64,000 nt of DNA from Nitrospirota bacterium (lineage in GTDB: Bacteria; JACPQY01): positions 82,604 to 146,603 of the forward strand of contig JACPAV010000006.1 of the NCBI GenBank assembly GCA_016180645.1. Reading direction: 5' to 3'. This document shows positions 7,932 through 17,178 of the stretch, one piece after another. A program made the position numbers and the translations under genes. The notes under the pieces were generated by a model. It was not told the DNA's origin. It did no database searches and was given only the letters and a program-made list of their open reading frames with translations. How positions within the stretch are numbered: the stretch's first letter is position 1; each line of letters starts with the position of its first letter.

Positions 7932-9503
7932 TCATTCGGGGAGCACCCGATAGCCAGTCCAATCGTGGATCATGACGCCGGAGAGGCCGGATGCGGCGGG
8001 GCTTGAACCGATTTCGGAGATGAATTCCGACACGCGTTTCTTCGATCGGCCGGCGAAAGACAGGCGCTCGGGGCGCACGAGGTATCTCTCACGGATCCGA
8101 AAGCTTGGAATACCATCGGCGGCAGGCGGCGCGAAAATCAGCCGAGAGGTCTGTGCCTCCACGCGCGCTTGGGCCAGGAGGGGATCCGCTTCCCGAACCA
8201 GCACGATATGCTCTTCGAGCGCCAGAGGGCGGGTCTCTATCGCGAGCCAAACCGGGACGCCGGTAAGTCTCGAATAGCGAATCCAATCGCCGGAGATATC
8301 GAAAAGTTCTCCCCGATCGGTCCGATAGCTCATCACCGCCACGTCATCGACGATGTTCATCACCGAAAATCCGACGGGACGACCCTCCACGCGCCGCTGA
8401 TTGAACCAGAACGGCATGACCACGGACAAGCTCGATCGCTCGCCGACCAGCGCCGCCAGACGCGAAATCAGCTCCACGTATTTTCGATCCCCTATTTCGG
8501 GGTCGGCAGCAAACTGCGGAAGTAGGTACGGCTCAATGTCCAGTTGAATACCCGCGGCGGCGTTTCCAGGCAGTGAGAGAGCCTTTTCCACCCTCCCGAC
8601 CAGCGGATCGGGGTTGAGCACCGCTTCGGGATATCCGTCCAAGGCGAGGGACTCGATTCCCTGCTTCTGCGCGGCGCTCAAGAGCTCACCGTAGGCCTTC
8701 CAGACTTCCTCCCCTTCCGCAAGGTCCGGGATCTGGATCGAAAGCCTCGTACATTGAAGCGAGAGGCAAGTCTCGATGGTACGCCTTGGATCCTGCAGGG
8801 CATCCTTGTACTCCCAGAGCCAGAGGCCCGTCCTCAATGGCAAGCTGGAATCCGACGATATCGCCGCCAATCGAGCTTTGTCGATGGTCACGCTTTTTCC
8901 ACCCTTCCCCAGCGTCACGACGAAACCGGCGAGACGGCGCAAATCCACCGAAGGCGCAATCGAGGCCAGCGGAAGGGTAAGGTCCAATTTTCCGTTCGAC
9001 TTTGCCACCTCGGTCCCCGCTCCGATCGATGGACCGATCCGGTCGGCCAGCGAGAACGTGAACGCTGCGATACCTGACACTTTCAGAGCCAGCGAACCGA
9101 ACGAAAGAACATCCAGCAGGTCGTCCTTTCCCCCGAAGGGTATCAGCCACCGACAGCCCGCATGCGCGTTGCCTTTCGGCGTCAGTCGGTAGGACTTCGC
9201 AGACCTGACGACGTCGCTTTCGCATCCGTTCTGCGCGACGGGATCACCCAGACGCGGCAGGAGGTCAACGGCGGGTCCGGAAAGCACTTCGATCCTGGGT
9301 TCCACGGACACAGTCAAAGCGAATCGAAAGGTCACGGACGGTTTTTTGCCTTCGATCAGAACGACTTCGATTTCCTGGACATCCGGACCGGGAATCGTCT
9401 CAAGTGGGATTTCGGTTCCATTGGAGGCTCCCGACATGGCGGCAGGGCAGACCATCAGAAGGAGTGTGCAGCGCGCGACGCGGCACAGCGCGCGAATTCG
9501 CAT
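7932..9503 (-). CDS. Secreted glycosidase-like (TIM-barrel-like) protein of unknown function
   Basis: About 523 residues with an N-terminal signal peptide (MRIRALCRVARCTLLLMVC). The C-terminal half has features seen in GH18-like barrels: GLWLWEYKDAL, QLDIEPYLLP, VVMPFWF and AVMSYRTDRG, in the order expected of barrel strands carrying acidic residues. The N-terminal half looks like beta-sandwich domains. I do not recognise a named family. The start at 9503 is preferred because of the signal peptide and a GAAGG-like ribosome-binding site just before it. It follows the YaiO-type gene and ends the cluster, which suggests a role in processing or exporting the polysaccharide. A paralogue fragment lies at 6986-7115. 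Confidence 0.55.
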   Translation of the reverse strand: MRIRALCRVARCTLLLMVCPAAMSGASNGTEIPLETIPGPDVQEIEVVLIEGKKPSVTFRFALTVSVEPRIEVLSGPAVDLLPRLGDPVAQNGCESDVVRSAKSYRLTPKGNAHAGCRWLIPFGGKDDLLDVLSFGSLALKVSGIAAFTFSLADRIGPSIGAGTEVAKSNGKLDLTLPLASIAPSVDLRRLAGFVVTLGKGGKSVTIDKARLAAISSDSSLPLRTGLWLWEYKDALQDPRRTIETCLSLQCTRLSIQIPDLAEGEEVWKAYGELLSAAQKQGIESLALDGYPEAVLNPDPLVGRVEKALSLPGNAAAGIQLDIEPYLLPQFAADPEIGDRKYVELISRLAALVGERSSLSVVMPFWFNQRRVEGRPVGFSVMNIVDDVAVMSYRTDRGELFDISGDWIRYSRLTGVPVWLAIETRPLALEEHIVLVREADPLLAQARVEAQTSRLIFAPPAADGIPSFRIRERYLVRPERLSFAGRSKKRVSEFISEIGSSPAASGLSGVMIHDWTGYRVLPE

Positions 9504-9517
9504 CCCCTTCAATTGGC

Positions 9518-10288
9518 CTACCATCGGCCGAGTACGCCCACGCTCGCACCGACTCCCCAAGGAGTCCGCTCGGCATCATTGAAGGACACGAGCAGCGACA
9601 CCCCTAGATGCCTGGAAAAGTACCGTTGCGCCCTCGCAAGAATGTCAGTGGCGTATCGGAGATCCAGCCGGGGCCCGGGTCCCAGGACGATCACCTGCCG
9701 CCCAAGGGCGCCGCCGATCTCCACGAAATCATCCCCCGATTCGAAGAAGTATCTCGCCGAGCCGGCGCCCCGATATCCGATTTCACCGTGGCTGGGGTTG
9801 GCGAAGGCCCGCCCCCGCAGGTACCAGTTCCCGAGATAGCGGCCGAGGGAAATTCCCGGCATGTTCACTACGCTCTCCTTGAACATCATGTTTCTATAAC
9901 TGGCGGAAACCTCCCAGCCCCCTCCAAAGCCTTGGAACAACTCCGCGTACACATCCGCCGTCGGCATGACGTCGGGATCGAACACCCCCTGGACTCTGAG
10001 ATTGCCATAGGCCCGGCTCCAAAGGCCGAAGTAGGAGTCGAGCGCCACTCCCTCATCCCATTTGCCGAATCGGGAGACTCGAAAACCCTCCAAAATCAGC
10101 GAGGCCGGAGCGAACTTCCGCTCGAGGCTACCGGTGAACACGTGCCAGTCGGCTTGATCCTTTTCGAACCGCTGAAACTCGTACCGAGCGGAGGACTTCC
10201 AGGGAAACTCACTCTCACGGGCCAACGTCGAATCGGCTCCGAAGAGGATCGAAACAGCAAATCCCGCCGCGGCCACCCCACCCTTCAT
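9518..10288 (-). CDS. YaiO-family outer membrane beta-barrel protein
   Basis: About 256 residues with a signal peptide (MKGGVAAAGFAVSILFGA, cleavage probably after STLA). The remainder alternates aromatic and polar residues in short strands (SARYEFQRF, VYAELFQGFGGGWEVSASYR, GNWYLRGRAF) and ends in a C-terminal aromatic residue, VGVLGRW, as outer-membrane barrels do. YaiO-type barrels are commonly linked to exopolysaccharide export. The upstream in-frame extension is rejected because it runs through low-complexity repeat DNA. It lies between the glycosyltransferase and the glycosidase-like gene. Confidence 0.7.
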   Translation of the reverse strand: MKGGVAAAGFAVSILFGADSTLARESEFPWKSSARYEFQRFEKDQADWHVFTGSLERKFAPASLILEGFRVSRFGKWDEGVALDSYFGLWSRAYGNLRVQGVFDPDVMPTADVYAELFQGFGGGWEVSASYRNMMFKESVVNMPGISLGRYLGNWYLRGRAFANPSHGEIGYRGAGSARYFFESGDDFVEIGGALGRQVIVLGPGPRLDLRYATDILARAQRYFSRHLGVSLLVSFNDAERTPWGVGASVGVLGRW

Positions 10289-10346
10289 CAGGCGCAAGCG
10301 TTCGCACCCACCCCCACCCGAACCCTCCCCCGTCGAGGGGGAGGGG

Positions 10347-10403
10347 GTAGGCGCAGGCTTTATGCCTGCGTCCGAAGACGCACCCGTAAAGGGTGCGGCT
10401 ACC
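10347..10403. repeat. Two-hairpin dispersed repeat (GTAG...CTAC), copy A
   Basis: GTAG and CTAC ends enclose two hairpins: GCAGGC-tttat-GCCTGC and GCACCC-gtaaa-GGGTGC, joined by gtccgaagac. The whole can fold as a three-way junction. A near-identical copy is at 61965-62020 and a one-hairpin copy at 3172-3200. Other G+C-rich hairpins flank it (cctcccccgtcgagggggagg before it, ccccccttgcggggg after it). Confidence 0.7.
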
Positions 10404-10514
10404 GTCCCTTCCCCCCTTGCGGGGGAAGGTGAGGATGGGGGGTGCTCATCGCGTGCCATCACGCCATCGCCCCCTCCGTTACTCTTCGGGGACGACGAAA
10501 GGTACACCATCCAA

Positions 10515-11939
10515 TCACGCCGTCGCCCTCTCCGTCTCAAAGCCCTTGCGAGCCAGCGTTCCCCAGGTCTTCACCCCCCGGACGGACGAGAGAAATCCGC
10601 GAACCCGCCAGTAGGTCGAGAATTGGCGGTAGCCGAAGTTCTCGGCGAAGGCGAGAAGGAACAACCGAAACAGGTCGCCGGTCTTCGGATACCTCCTCAT
10701 TGAGAGTTCCTCCAATCCAACCGCCATGATCGAGAGCGAAACACCGAAGACCACGGCCACCATCAGGAAGGCGAAGACATAGGACGGAGGCGTGTTCCCC
10801 AGGGCCACGGTGCCGATGAACGCCAGATAACCTCCCAGTTCGATCACCGGACCCAACATTTCCAGAAAGAAGAAATACGGGAAAGCGATCAGCCCAATTC
10901 GCCCGTAACGCGGGTTGAGCAACATTCGTGAATGCCGAAGCAACGAGTCCATTAAGCCCCGCTGCCAGCGATCCCTCTGGCGGGCGAGCTGTTTGATCGA
11001 TTCGGGACATTCCGTCCACGCCACCGGATCGGGAACGAAGGATATCTTGTATTTCATGCCTTTCTCGCGGCAGTACCGGTGCAGGCGTACCACCAGCTCC
11101 ATGTCTTCCCCCACCGTATCCGTGGCATAACCGCCCACCTCCACCACGGGCCCGCGCTTGAACAGCCCGAAGGCTCCCGAAATGATCAGGGTGGAATCCA
11201 TCGCATCCCAACCCATGCGTCCCGACAAGAAAGCACGGAGATACTCCAGGACCTGTATCCGGGCCAGGAATTTTCGCGGAAGCCCAACGGAGGTGACGCG
11301 GCCCTGCACGACCCTGCACCCGTTCACGACACGAATGATCCCCCCGGCGGCGACGGTCGTCGCATCCTCCATGAAGGGGCGGACGATGCGAAGGAGCCCA
11401 TCGCGTTCCAGAACGCTGTCGGCGTCCATCGCGCAGTAGAGGGGCGTCCGGCAGAAATTGATGCCGGCGTTCAAGGCATCGGCCTTCCCGCCATTGTCCT
11501 TGTCGATCACCCAAAGATTGGGATGCCGCCGGCTGCGATAGGTACCCCTCACCCGTTTGGTGGGAATTTCGGACGTCGGATACCTCGCGGCGGGAGCGAG
11601 ATCGAACGCCTCTTTCATGCGATCCAAGGTGCGATCCCGGGAACCGTCGTTCACCAGCAGGACATCGTAGTCGGAATAGCGGAGCCCGAGAAAGGACCGC
11701 ACCGCATCCACGCAGGTTTTTTCCTCGTTGAACGCGGGCGCGATCAGGGTGATGGGAGGGGGACCCGCCGACGCGATGAGATTTTCGAAATCGAGGGCCC
11801 GCATCCGCTTCGCGTATCGCCGGAGGGCGCCAAAGGCGAATAGGCTGGTGATCAGGTAGGCCGTGTTGAGCAGCACGAAGTACAGGAGGACGATCGCATT
11901 GATCGCGCCGATCGCCTGCCATATCCGGTGGATGATCAC
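10515..11939 (-). CDS. Membrane glycosyltransferase, family 2 (processive polysaccharide synthase-like)
   Basis: Likely polymerises an exopolysaccharide at the inner membrane. The order of motifs is that of BcsA/PgaC-type enzymes: an N-terminal membrane helix (IGAINAIVLLYFVLLNTAYL), then LLVNDGSRD, DKDNGGKADALNAGI, the MDADSVLE donor-binding DXD, GEDMELVVRLH and the product-binding QRDRWQRGL, followed by three to four membrane helices. No PilZ domain is visible. The GTG at 11939 is chosen because it overlaps the stop of the HEAT gene by 4 nt (GTGA) and leaves a well-placed first helix; the longer frame upstream is a shadow of the HEAT gene. Confidence 0.85.
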   Translation of the reverse strand: MIIHRIWQAIGAINAIVLLYFVLLNTAYLITSLFAFGALRRYAKRMRALDFENLIASAGPPPITLIAPAFNEEKTCVDAVRSFLGLRYSDYDVLLVNDGSRDRTLDRMKEAFDLAPAARYPTSEIPTKRVRGTYRSRRHPNLWVIDKDNGGKADALNAGINFCRTPLYCAMDADSVLERDGLLRIVRPFMEDATTVAAGGIIRVVNGCRVVQGRVTSVGLPRKFLARIQVLEYLRAFLSGRMGWDAMDSTLIISGAFGLFKRGPVVEVGGYATDTVGEDMELVVRLHRYCREKGMKYKISFVPDPVAWTECPESIKQLARQRDRWQRGLMDSLLRHSRMLLNPRYGRIGLIAFPYFFFLEMLGPVIELGGYLAFIGTVALGNTPPSYVFAFLMVAVVFGVSLSIMAVGLEELSMRRYPKTGDLFRLFLLAFAENFGYRQFSTYWRVRGFLSSVRGVKTWGTLARKGFETERATA

Positions 11940-13042
11940 GCGGCCGACTCCAGAATCTGCTGGGCCAGGATGTGTCTCGGATGGCTTGGGGCCTCTGCGA
12001 TGGCCTCGAGGATTCCGTCTGCTCCGATCCCCTTCAGCGCGGTGGCCGCCTGGATGGCCACCCAAGGAGACTTGTCCATGAAGGCCCGCCGGAGGACGGC
12101 CACATCCTCCATGTCACCCAGCCTTCCCAAGGCTCCGATGGCTTGGGCCCGAATGGAAAAGTGACTCGATTTCGCCTGGCGCCGGATGAGGTCAAGGTGT
12201 TCGGGGCGTCCGACCGCGCCCAACAACCGCAGGCACGCGGCCACAAGATCCACACTCTGTTCCGTTTCGATGATCGCCGCGGCCCTTTCCGCCGCCGAAA
12301 ATTGATTCAGGCGGAGCAGGGCCTCGGCGGCCACCGAACGAGCGGAGGTTTGCTTTTCGGGGTCTGAGAGAAAGCCTTCGAGTTGCGGGGCCAATTCCGG
12401 CCCCACAGCCGCGAGCATGGCCGCCAGGAAGCCCGGGCTCCAGTCCTCAAAGCGGTGGAGGTGATCCATGATCGCCGTGGCATGACCCACAAACTCTTTC
12501 TGCGCCAAGGCTCGTGCGGCGATCATGGCCACGAGCGGCGAAGGATCGTCAAGGAACTTCAGGACTTCGTCAGCGTACTCGGGAAGTCCGAGGCTGCTGA
12601 GCATCTGAACGGCGCGCGCCCGGTCCTCGGGATCTTTAGACCGGCGCCTACGGGCTATTCGGGCAAGAAACGGATGGGCCAACGAAGATAGGGTGCGTCG
12701 CTCCTCGCCCCGGAATCGGTTCGCGTAGCGCAAGAGGAATTCAAGAAAGTAGTCCCGATCCCAGGGGCGGATCCATTCGGCAAGGAACGCGGTGTGCCGC
12801 CCTCGCCCGACGGCCTCCATCACCCAGGGTTCCCACTCCCGTTCCAGACGAGCCCAGCGTCTGGCCTTGATGTTGTTTCGCAATCGCATCATGACTGTGA
12901 AACCGGCGAACAGGAGGGTCAGTCCAAGGAGGACCAGGACCGATATGCCCAGGTAGAGCAGCACCTTGTCCTGAAGGAAACGGTCCGCCAATACGTCAAG
13001 TCCCATGGGGGCGATCTTCCCAGCAACGCTGGCCGGGAGCAA
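11936..13042 (-). CDS. HEAT-repeat protein with an N-terminal membrane helix
   Basis: 368 residues. A hydrophobic helix (VLLYLGISVLVLLGLTLLFAGF, about residues 27-48) is followed by a basic segment and then by repeated alpha-helical pairs typical of HEAT/PBS-lyase repeats, for example EYADEVLKFLDDPSPLVAMIAARAL and HLDLIRRQAKSSHFSIRAQAIGALGRLGD. It is probably a cytoplasmic scaffold anchored at the membrane. It is translationally coupled to the glycosyltransferase and lies 26 nt after the degenerate response-regulator gene, so it may connect signalling with the synthase. No enzymatic motif is seen. Confidence 0.75.
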   Translation of the reverse strand: MLPASVAGKIAPMGLDVLADRFLQDKVLLYLGISVLVLLGLTLLFAGFTVMMRLRNNIKARRWARLEREWEPWVMEAVGRGRHTAFLAEWIRPWDRDYFLEFLLRYANRFRGEERRTLSSLAHPFLARIARRRRSKDPEDRARAVQMLSSLGLPEYADEVLKFLDDPSPLVAMIAARALAQKEFVGHATAIMDHLHRFEDWSPGFLAAMLAAVGPELAPQLEGFLSDPEKQTSARSVAAEALLRLNQFSAAERAAAIIETEQSVDLVAACLRLLGAVGRPEHLDLIRRQAKSSHFSIRAQAIGALGRLGDMEDVAVLRRAFMDKSPWVAIQAATALKGIGADGILEAIAEAPSHPRHILAQQILESAA

Positions 13043-13068
13043 CCGGTGGATCCAGTGGGGCAGGCGGG

Positions 13069-14613
13069 TCAGCCGCGCGTCATCTGCCGGCGGATTCGCG
13101 CCACCAGTTCCACGGGAGAGAAGGGTTTGGTGATGGCGTCGTTCGCTCCCAATTCCAGGGCGCGCGACACCGTCCCCTCGCTCCCCAACCCCGCCAAAAG
13201 GACGATCGGAACCTTCCGGAGGAACGGATGGCCGCGAAACCGACTCAACAGTTCCAAACCGTCCATTCCGCGAATCTCAACATCGAGGATGATGAGATCG
13301 GGCGCAGCCTTCTTGCAAGAATCCAGAGCGACGATTCCCTCCGTGTATGTGGACACTTCAAATCCTTCCCGCTCCAGACGATGCTGGAGCACGGATGCCA
13401 CGATGGGATCGTCCTCGACCAGCAGCACCTTCTTGACCTGCAGAGCCGTTCCCTCATCGGAAAAAATCACCCGGTCCCGGCCGGCCCCTTTCGCCGCGTT
13501 CATGAGGCGGATCGCCTCACGGACGACATCCTCCACGCGGTCCCCGGCCCGAACGGGCGTGACCCCCGCGGAGAATGTCGCTTTGAATTTCCCGCCATCC
13601 CTTGATTGAAATGTGCCCTTGCGAAGATGCTCCAAGGCCTTTTCGAGGGCCCGTGCCGCCCCCTTGCCATCGGTGTCCGGAAAGAGGACGACGAATCCTT
13701 CCCACCCCCAGCGCGCCAGGAGGTCGGACTTCCGAAGCCCCTGGGAGACGACTGCGCTGAAGCGACGAATCACCCCGTTGCCCACGGAGCGCCCGTAGGA
13801 TTCGTTGATCAATTGAAGATGATCGAGATCGAGCATCGCCACCGAAACCGGCTCGCGGGTCCGAGCGGCATGCGACTGCGCGCGCTGAAAAGCCTCGATA
13901 AAGGCCCCCCGGCTCGGCACGCGCGTCAGGGGATCGTAGAGCGATCCGCGAGAAATCTCATCGGCACGTTGGAGGCGCGCGGATACGACGGTGGCCAAAT
14001 GCTCCAGATCGAGCGGCTTGGTCAGAACGTCCTCCGCGCCGAGGGCCAGGCATTCCAATCGCGTCCGCCGGTGGGCCGAATCCGAAAGGATCAGCACGGG
14101 AATCCCAGACGTGGCCGACTCCTCCTTGAGGCGCACAAGGAGGTCTCTGGCGTCGATGTCGGGCAGGAACATTCCGAGAAGAATCAGTTGGATGTTGGAC
14201 GAGGCCAGGATCTCACCCGCCCTCGCCGCGGAGTCCGCCGTAACGATTCGACGGCCGGAGGAAGTCAGCCGCTCACGCAGGGCCGCGAGAACGTTCGGAT
14301 CCGAATCGACCGCCAGGATGGATTTGCGGCGATCTTCCGGAATACCGTCGACGGTATGGAGCATCGCCAGAATCCGACCGAGGCGATCGGGCATCGCAGC
14401 ATCATCGGCTAAAGCCAGGGCTTGAGCCGCATCGGTAATTTCACAGAAGCCGCATTGTGCGCACAGGGAACGGATGGAATTGGCGATACGCCGGATGGAA
14501 CCGACGGACTCCACCTCTCCCTTGCCAAGGGCGTCCCGCGCCGCCTCCAGCGCCGCGGCGCGGGCCAGAAGGGCTTCGTGACACCAGTTCTTGAGGTCGT
14601 CCGCTTCCGTCAT
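13069..14613 (-). CDS. Degenerate HPt-REC-GGDEF-REC signalling protein
   Basis: 514 residues, aligning without gaps for at least the first 300 residues to the 41991-43538 protein, so domain borders are the same: HPt (about 1-90), REC (98-215), GGDEF (225-385), REC (395-514). The key residues of the first three domains are lost: Asn45 replaces the phosphorylatable His, Gly147 (LLGMFLPD) replaces the phospho-acceptor Asp, and GGEEF is changed to GWEGF at 303-307. The C-terminal REC keeps its Asp (LIILDVEIRGMDG) and the acidic pocket (VEDD). It is therefore probably not a diguanylate cyclase but a phospho-responsive scaffold, perhaps acting on the coupled HEAT and glycosyltransferase proteins. 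Confidence 0.88.
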   Translation of the reverse strand: MTEADDLKNWCHEALLARAAALEAARDALGKGEVESVGSIRRIANSIRSLCAQCGFCEITDAAQALALADDAAMPDRLGRILAMLHTVDGIPEDRRKSILAVDSDPNVLAALRERLTSSGRRIVTADSAARAGEILASSNIQLILLGMFLPDIDARDLLVRLKEESATSGIPVLILSDSAHRRTRLECLALGAEDVLTKPLDLEHLATVVSARLQRADEISRGSLYDPLTRVPSRGAFIEAFQRAQSHAARTREPVSVAMLDLDHLQLINESYGRSVGNGVIRRFSAVVSQGLRKSDLLARWGWEGFVVLFPDTDGKGAARALEKALEHLRKGTFQSRDGGKFKATFSAGVTPVRAGDRVEDVVREAIRLMNAAKGAGRDRVIFSDEGTALQVKKVLLVEDDPIVASVLQHRLEREGFEVSTYTEGIVALDSCKKAAPDLIILDVEIRGMDGLELLSRFRGHPFLRKVPIVLLAGLGSEGTVSRALELGANDAITKPFSPVELVARIRRQMTRG

Positions 14614-14705
14614 GGTCTTGCCGCCGACAGGGTCGGCCTTTGGAGGTTTGGGACGGGACTCCGCGCGCCTACGCAGCGGAGATCTTGGAAGGCGAGGCGT
14701 TCGGA

Positions 14706-15986
14706 TCAGTCATCTCCGCCGCAATCCTTGGCGTTGTTGGTATCCGAGCATGACCCCCCGTGAACCGTGAGGATCCTGAGCCCACCGAGGCCGGAGGCAA
14801 CGAACAGCACATTTCCCCGATAGGAGACATGGTTCACCGATTCTTGTTTGGCAAATTGAAGCCGGCCCAGCAGGGGAAGGTCGAATGGGGCATCTGCATT
14901 GTCCTTCTCAAGGTTGCCGGTCGCCCGTGCCACGTAGACGCCTGCCTCGCCGTTGGAGATGAAGACCAGATCCCCGTGAACGGAAACCGCATTGGTAACC
15001 ACCACGGAGGCATCCAGCCCGGAAACGGTTGGGACCGCCACGCGGGAAAGAATGCTCCCGCTCTTCAGAGCGATCACCTGCGCGCCCTTCGATCCCGCCG
15101 CAACGAAGGCTTTTCCGCCCTTCACAACGACCGTGGATTTGGATTGGGGAATGTCGGCTCCCTCGAAGGGGAAACTCGAAATCAAACCGGCGGACGAACG
15201 ATCCAGCACGGCGAGCCGCCCGTTGGTGCCCTGAACCACCGCAACCTGATCCCCGGCCACGTCCAGCCACCGGGCATCGCTTAGGACGGCGCTGGACAGG
15301 AGCGAAATGGACTTCGAATCGAAGATGAAAAGCCCGCCCCCATCGCCCGAGGTCGCATAGACACGGCCTCCCTGGACGGCCACGGCCGTTCCGGCGAAGC
15401 TGCTCAGGGCCACCCTCAGATTGTTTTCCAGCCCCAGTTTCCCCTGCGAAGCCGACATGCGCTCCAGCACCGCGGAACTTGTGAACCCGGCATCGCCGGT
15501 GGCCTCCGCGAGGAACACCTCGCCTGACTCGTATGCCACCGCGTTGATGTCGGCGTTCTGGAACACGGCTTGGGAGATCAGCTTGGGTTCTTCGGGCTTG
15601 GTCACGTCAAATACGTTGAGCGCGCCCGCGTACACGTCCCCCTTCACATTGTAGCTCACGAACGCCAGGTGGCCCGAGATGGCCACGGAGGTCGCCTGGA
15701 CAGCCTGTCCACCGACCGTGGGGGGGTGCACTTCCGCCACGAGTTTGAGGTCGATGGGTTGGGGGGACGATGGAGCCCGACGAATCGCGCTGGGGTCCGC
15801 CACGCCCTCCACCGGCACGGTCGTATCGGTCAACTGAACCTGATCGCCCAGGCTGGATTCGTCGTTGGTGATTGAAACCCGGCCCTCGGATTTTTCATCC
15901 GACCCGGAATCCTGGCACCCGGGAGCCAACCCGAACGAAACAATCAGAAGGGCTGCCGAAATTGGGGTGGGCATGAACATCCGCAT
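14706..15986 (-). CDS. Lipoprotein with LVIVD/beta-propeller-type repeats
   Basis: About 426 residues. The start MRMFMPTPISAALLI gives a type II signal peptide with lipobox GLAPGC. The mature part has repeated segments of the form VAISGHLAFVSYN...LNVFDVTKPEEPKLI, HVSYRGNVLFVASGLGGLRI and similar, which is the LVIVD repeat pattern and probably folds as a beta propeller. It ends in a short Cys- and Asp-rich tail (CSDTNNAKDCGGDD). It would be anchored to a membrane facing the periplasm or outside. A longer frame upstream lacks a signal peptide. Role in the cluster is unknown. Confidence 0.7.
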   Translation of the reverse strand: MRMFMPTPISAALLIVSFGLAPGCQDSGSDEKSEGRVSITNDESSLGDQVQLTDTTVPVEGVADPSAIRRAPSSPQPIDLKLVAEVHPPTVGGQAVQATSVAISGHLAFVSYNVKGDVYAGALNVFDVTKPEEPKLISQAVFQNADINAVAYESGEVFLAEATGDAGFTSSAVLERMSASQGKLGLENNLRVALSSFAGTAVAVQGGRVYATSGDGGGLFIFDSKSISLLSSAVLSDARWLDVAGDQVAVVQGTNGRLAVLDRSSAGLISSFPFEGADIPQSKSTVVVKGGKAFVAAGSKGAQVIALKSGSILSRVAVPTVSGLDASVVVTNAVSVHGDLVFISNGEAGVYVARATGNLEKDNADAPFDLPLLGRLQFAKQESVNHVSYRGNVLFVASGLGGLRILTVHGGSCSDTNNAKDCGGDD

Positions 15987-16046
15987 TAATGACCTCTCTT
16001 GTCGTGGAAGGCTACCAAAATGCTTGATGAAATGCAATGTCGGGCC

Positions 16047-17114
16047 TCACTTTCGGTCACTGATCTGGGAAAGAAGATGCTCCATCAAGGGGAGGTAGAC
16101 ATTCCAGAAGAAAACCTCTGGCTTGACCCGTGGGTTCATGGGCAGCAGCCGATAAAAGAACTCAAGGCCCCAGATTTTCCAGGTGAACGGGGCGCCTTGG
16201 ATATCGGCAAAATCTCCGGCGAAATAGAAGACCGGAACCTGTCCCTCCATCTTGCGCATCACGGCAGGGAACGAATCGGGAATGCCGGCCTTCAGGATCT
16301 TCTCCTTCCCCACCTCCGAGACGTTCAACTGATACCGCGCCAGTACAGAGGCGCCAGGCGGGACACGGACGACATCAAACCAATAGAGGTAAGGGAGCCC
16401 GGACTTCGCATCGATTGCGCCGCTGTTCGATTTCTCGATTTCGAACGTCACACCATCACGGGATATGTCGTTCCGCGTCGATAGGACCACCAACCTTCCA
16501 TCGTCGTGCACGAAGAGAAGGCCCGGCCCGCTGAAGTTCCACGGTTCTCCGTATTGCCGCTCGTACCCCTGCACGGCCCAGAGGGGAACCTCCCCACTTC
16601 GATGCAAGTTGTCGAAAATCCGACCAACCCAGCCGGACCATTCCACCCCGAGAGTTTCGGAGAGGATCCTCCGTGCTTCAGCGCCCGTGGGCGTGGCGAA
16701 GGAATTGAACTCCGCGATCAGCGCCGTGCCTTTGCGTACCGCATCCTGAATCTGTCCGGCCTCCTTGACTTCGAGTCCACCATAGAGGAGCGATGAGAAT
16801 TTGCCTCGGGTATCTCCCAAGTAGTATTCACTCGCATACACACCGTAGGTGTCCGCGATGTAGAGCAGATCGACCCCCTCAAGCGAGTCCGGCAGCGATT
16901 GGACACGGAATTTCTTTTCCGGCAAAGGATGGAATCCGGCGTAGTCCCGGTCGTAGGCGAAATCCGAGCCGTCCGGCTTCACGACCTTGAGATGATTCAG
17001 CACCCACATCAGCCCCTTATGCTCGCGATAGCTCGGATCCGGAACCGTTTTGTCGAGGATTACGACGGACAGGGGGCGCGCGTCGGATTGTCTCCAAATC
17101 AGGTGCGGACCCAA
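16047..17114 (-). CDS. Membrane-anchored protein of unknown function (start uncertain)
   Basis: The first ATG/GTG/TTG-type start in frame is a TTG at 17114, giving 355 residues beginning within LGPHLIWRQSDARPL. However, the frame stays open upstream and encodes KKGGTWSLFLLATVTLLVLG, a convincing basic segment plus membrane helix, so the true start is probably upstream near 17150 at a non-standard codon, or the sequence has an error there. The body (SVVILDKTVPDPSYREHKGLMWVL, LLYIADTYGVYASEYY, LIAEFNSF) resembles proteins with a glutamine-amidotransferase-like or DUF4350-like Rossmann domain, but I do not assign a family. A second possible membrane segment is not evident. It lies 64 nt after the phosphatase/TPR gene. 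Confidence 0.6.
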   Translation of the reverse strand: MGPHLIWRQSDARPLSVVILDKTVPDPSYREHKGLMWVLNHLKVVKPDGSDFAYDRDYAGFHPLPEKKFRVQSLPDSLEGVDLLYIADTYGVYASEYYLGDTRGKFSSLLYGGLEVKEAGQIQDAVRKGTALIAEFNSFATPTGAEARRILSETLGVEWSGWVGRIFDNLHRSGEVPLWAVQGYERQYGEPWNFSGPGLLFVHDDGRLVVLSTRNDISRDGVTFEIEKSNSGAIDAKSGLPYLYWFDVVRVPPGASVLARYQLNVSEVGKEKILKAGIPDSFPAVMRKMEGQVPVFYFAGDFADIQGAPFTWKIWGLEFFYRLLPMNPRVKPEVFFWNVYLPLMEHLLSQISDRK

Positions 17115-17178
17115 GACCAGCAGCGTGACTGTGGCGAGAAGGAAGAGAGACCACGTTCCGCCCTTTTTCAGGGCGGTC

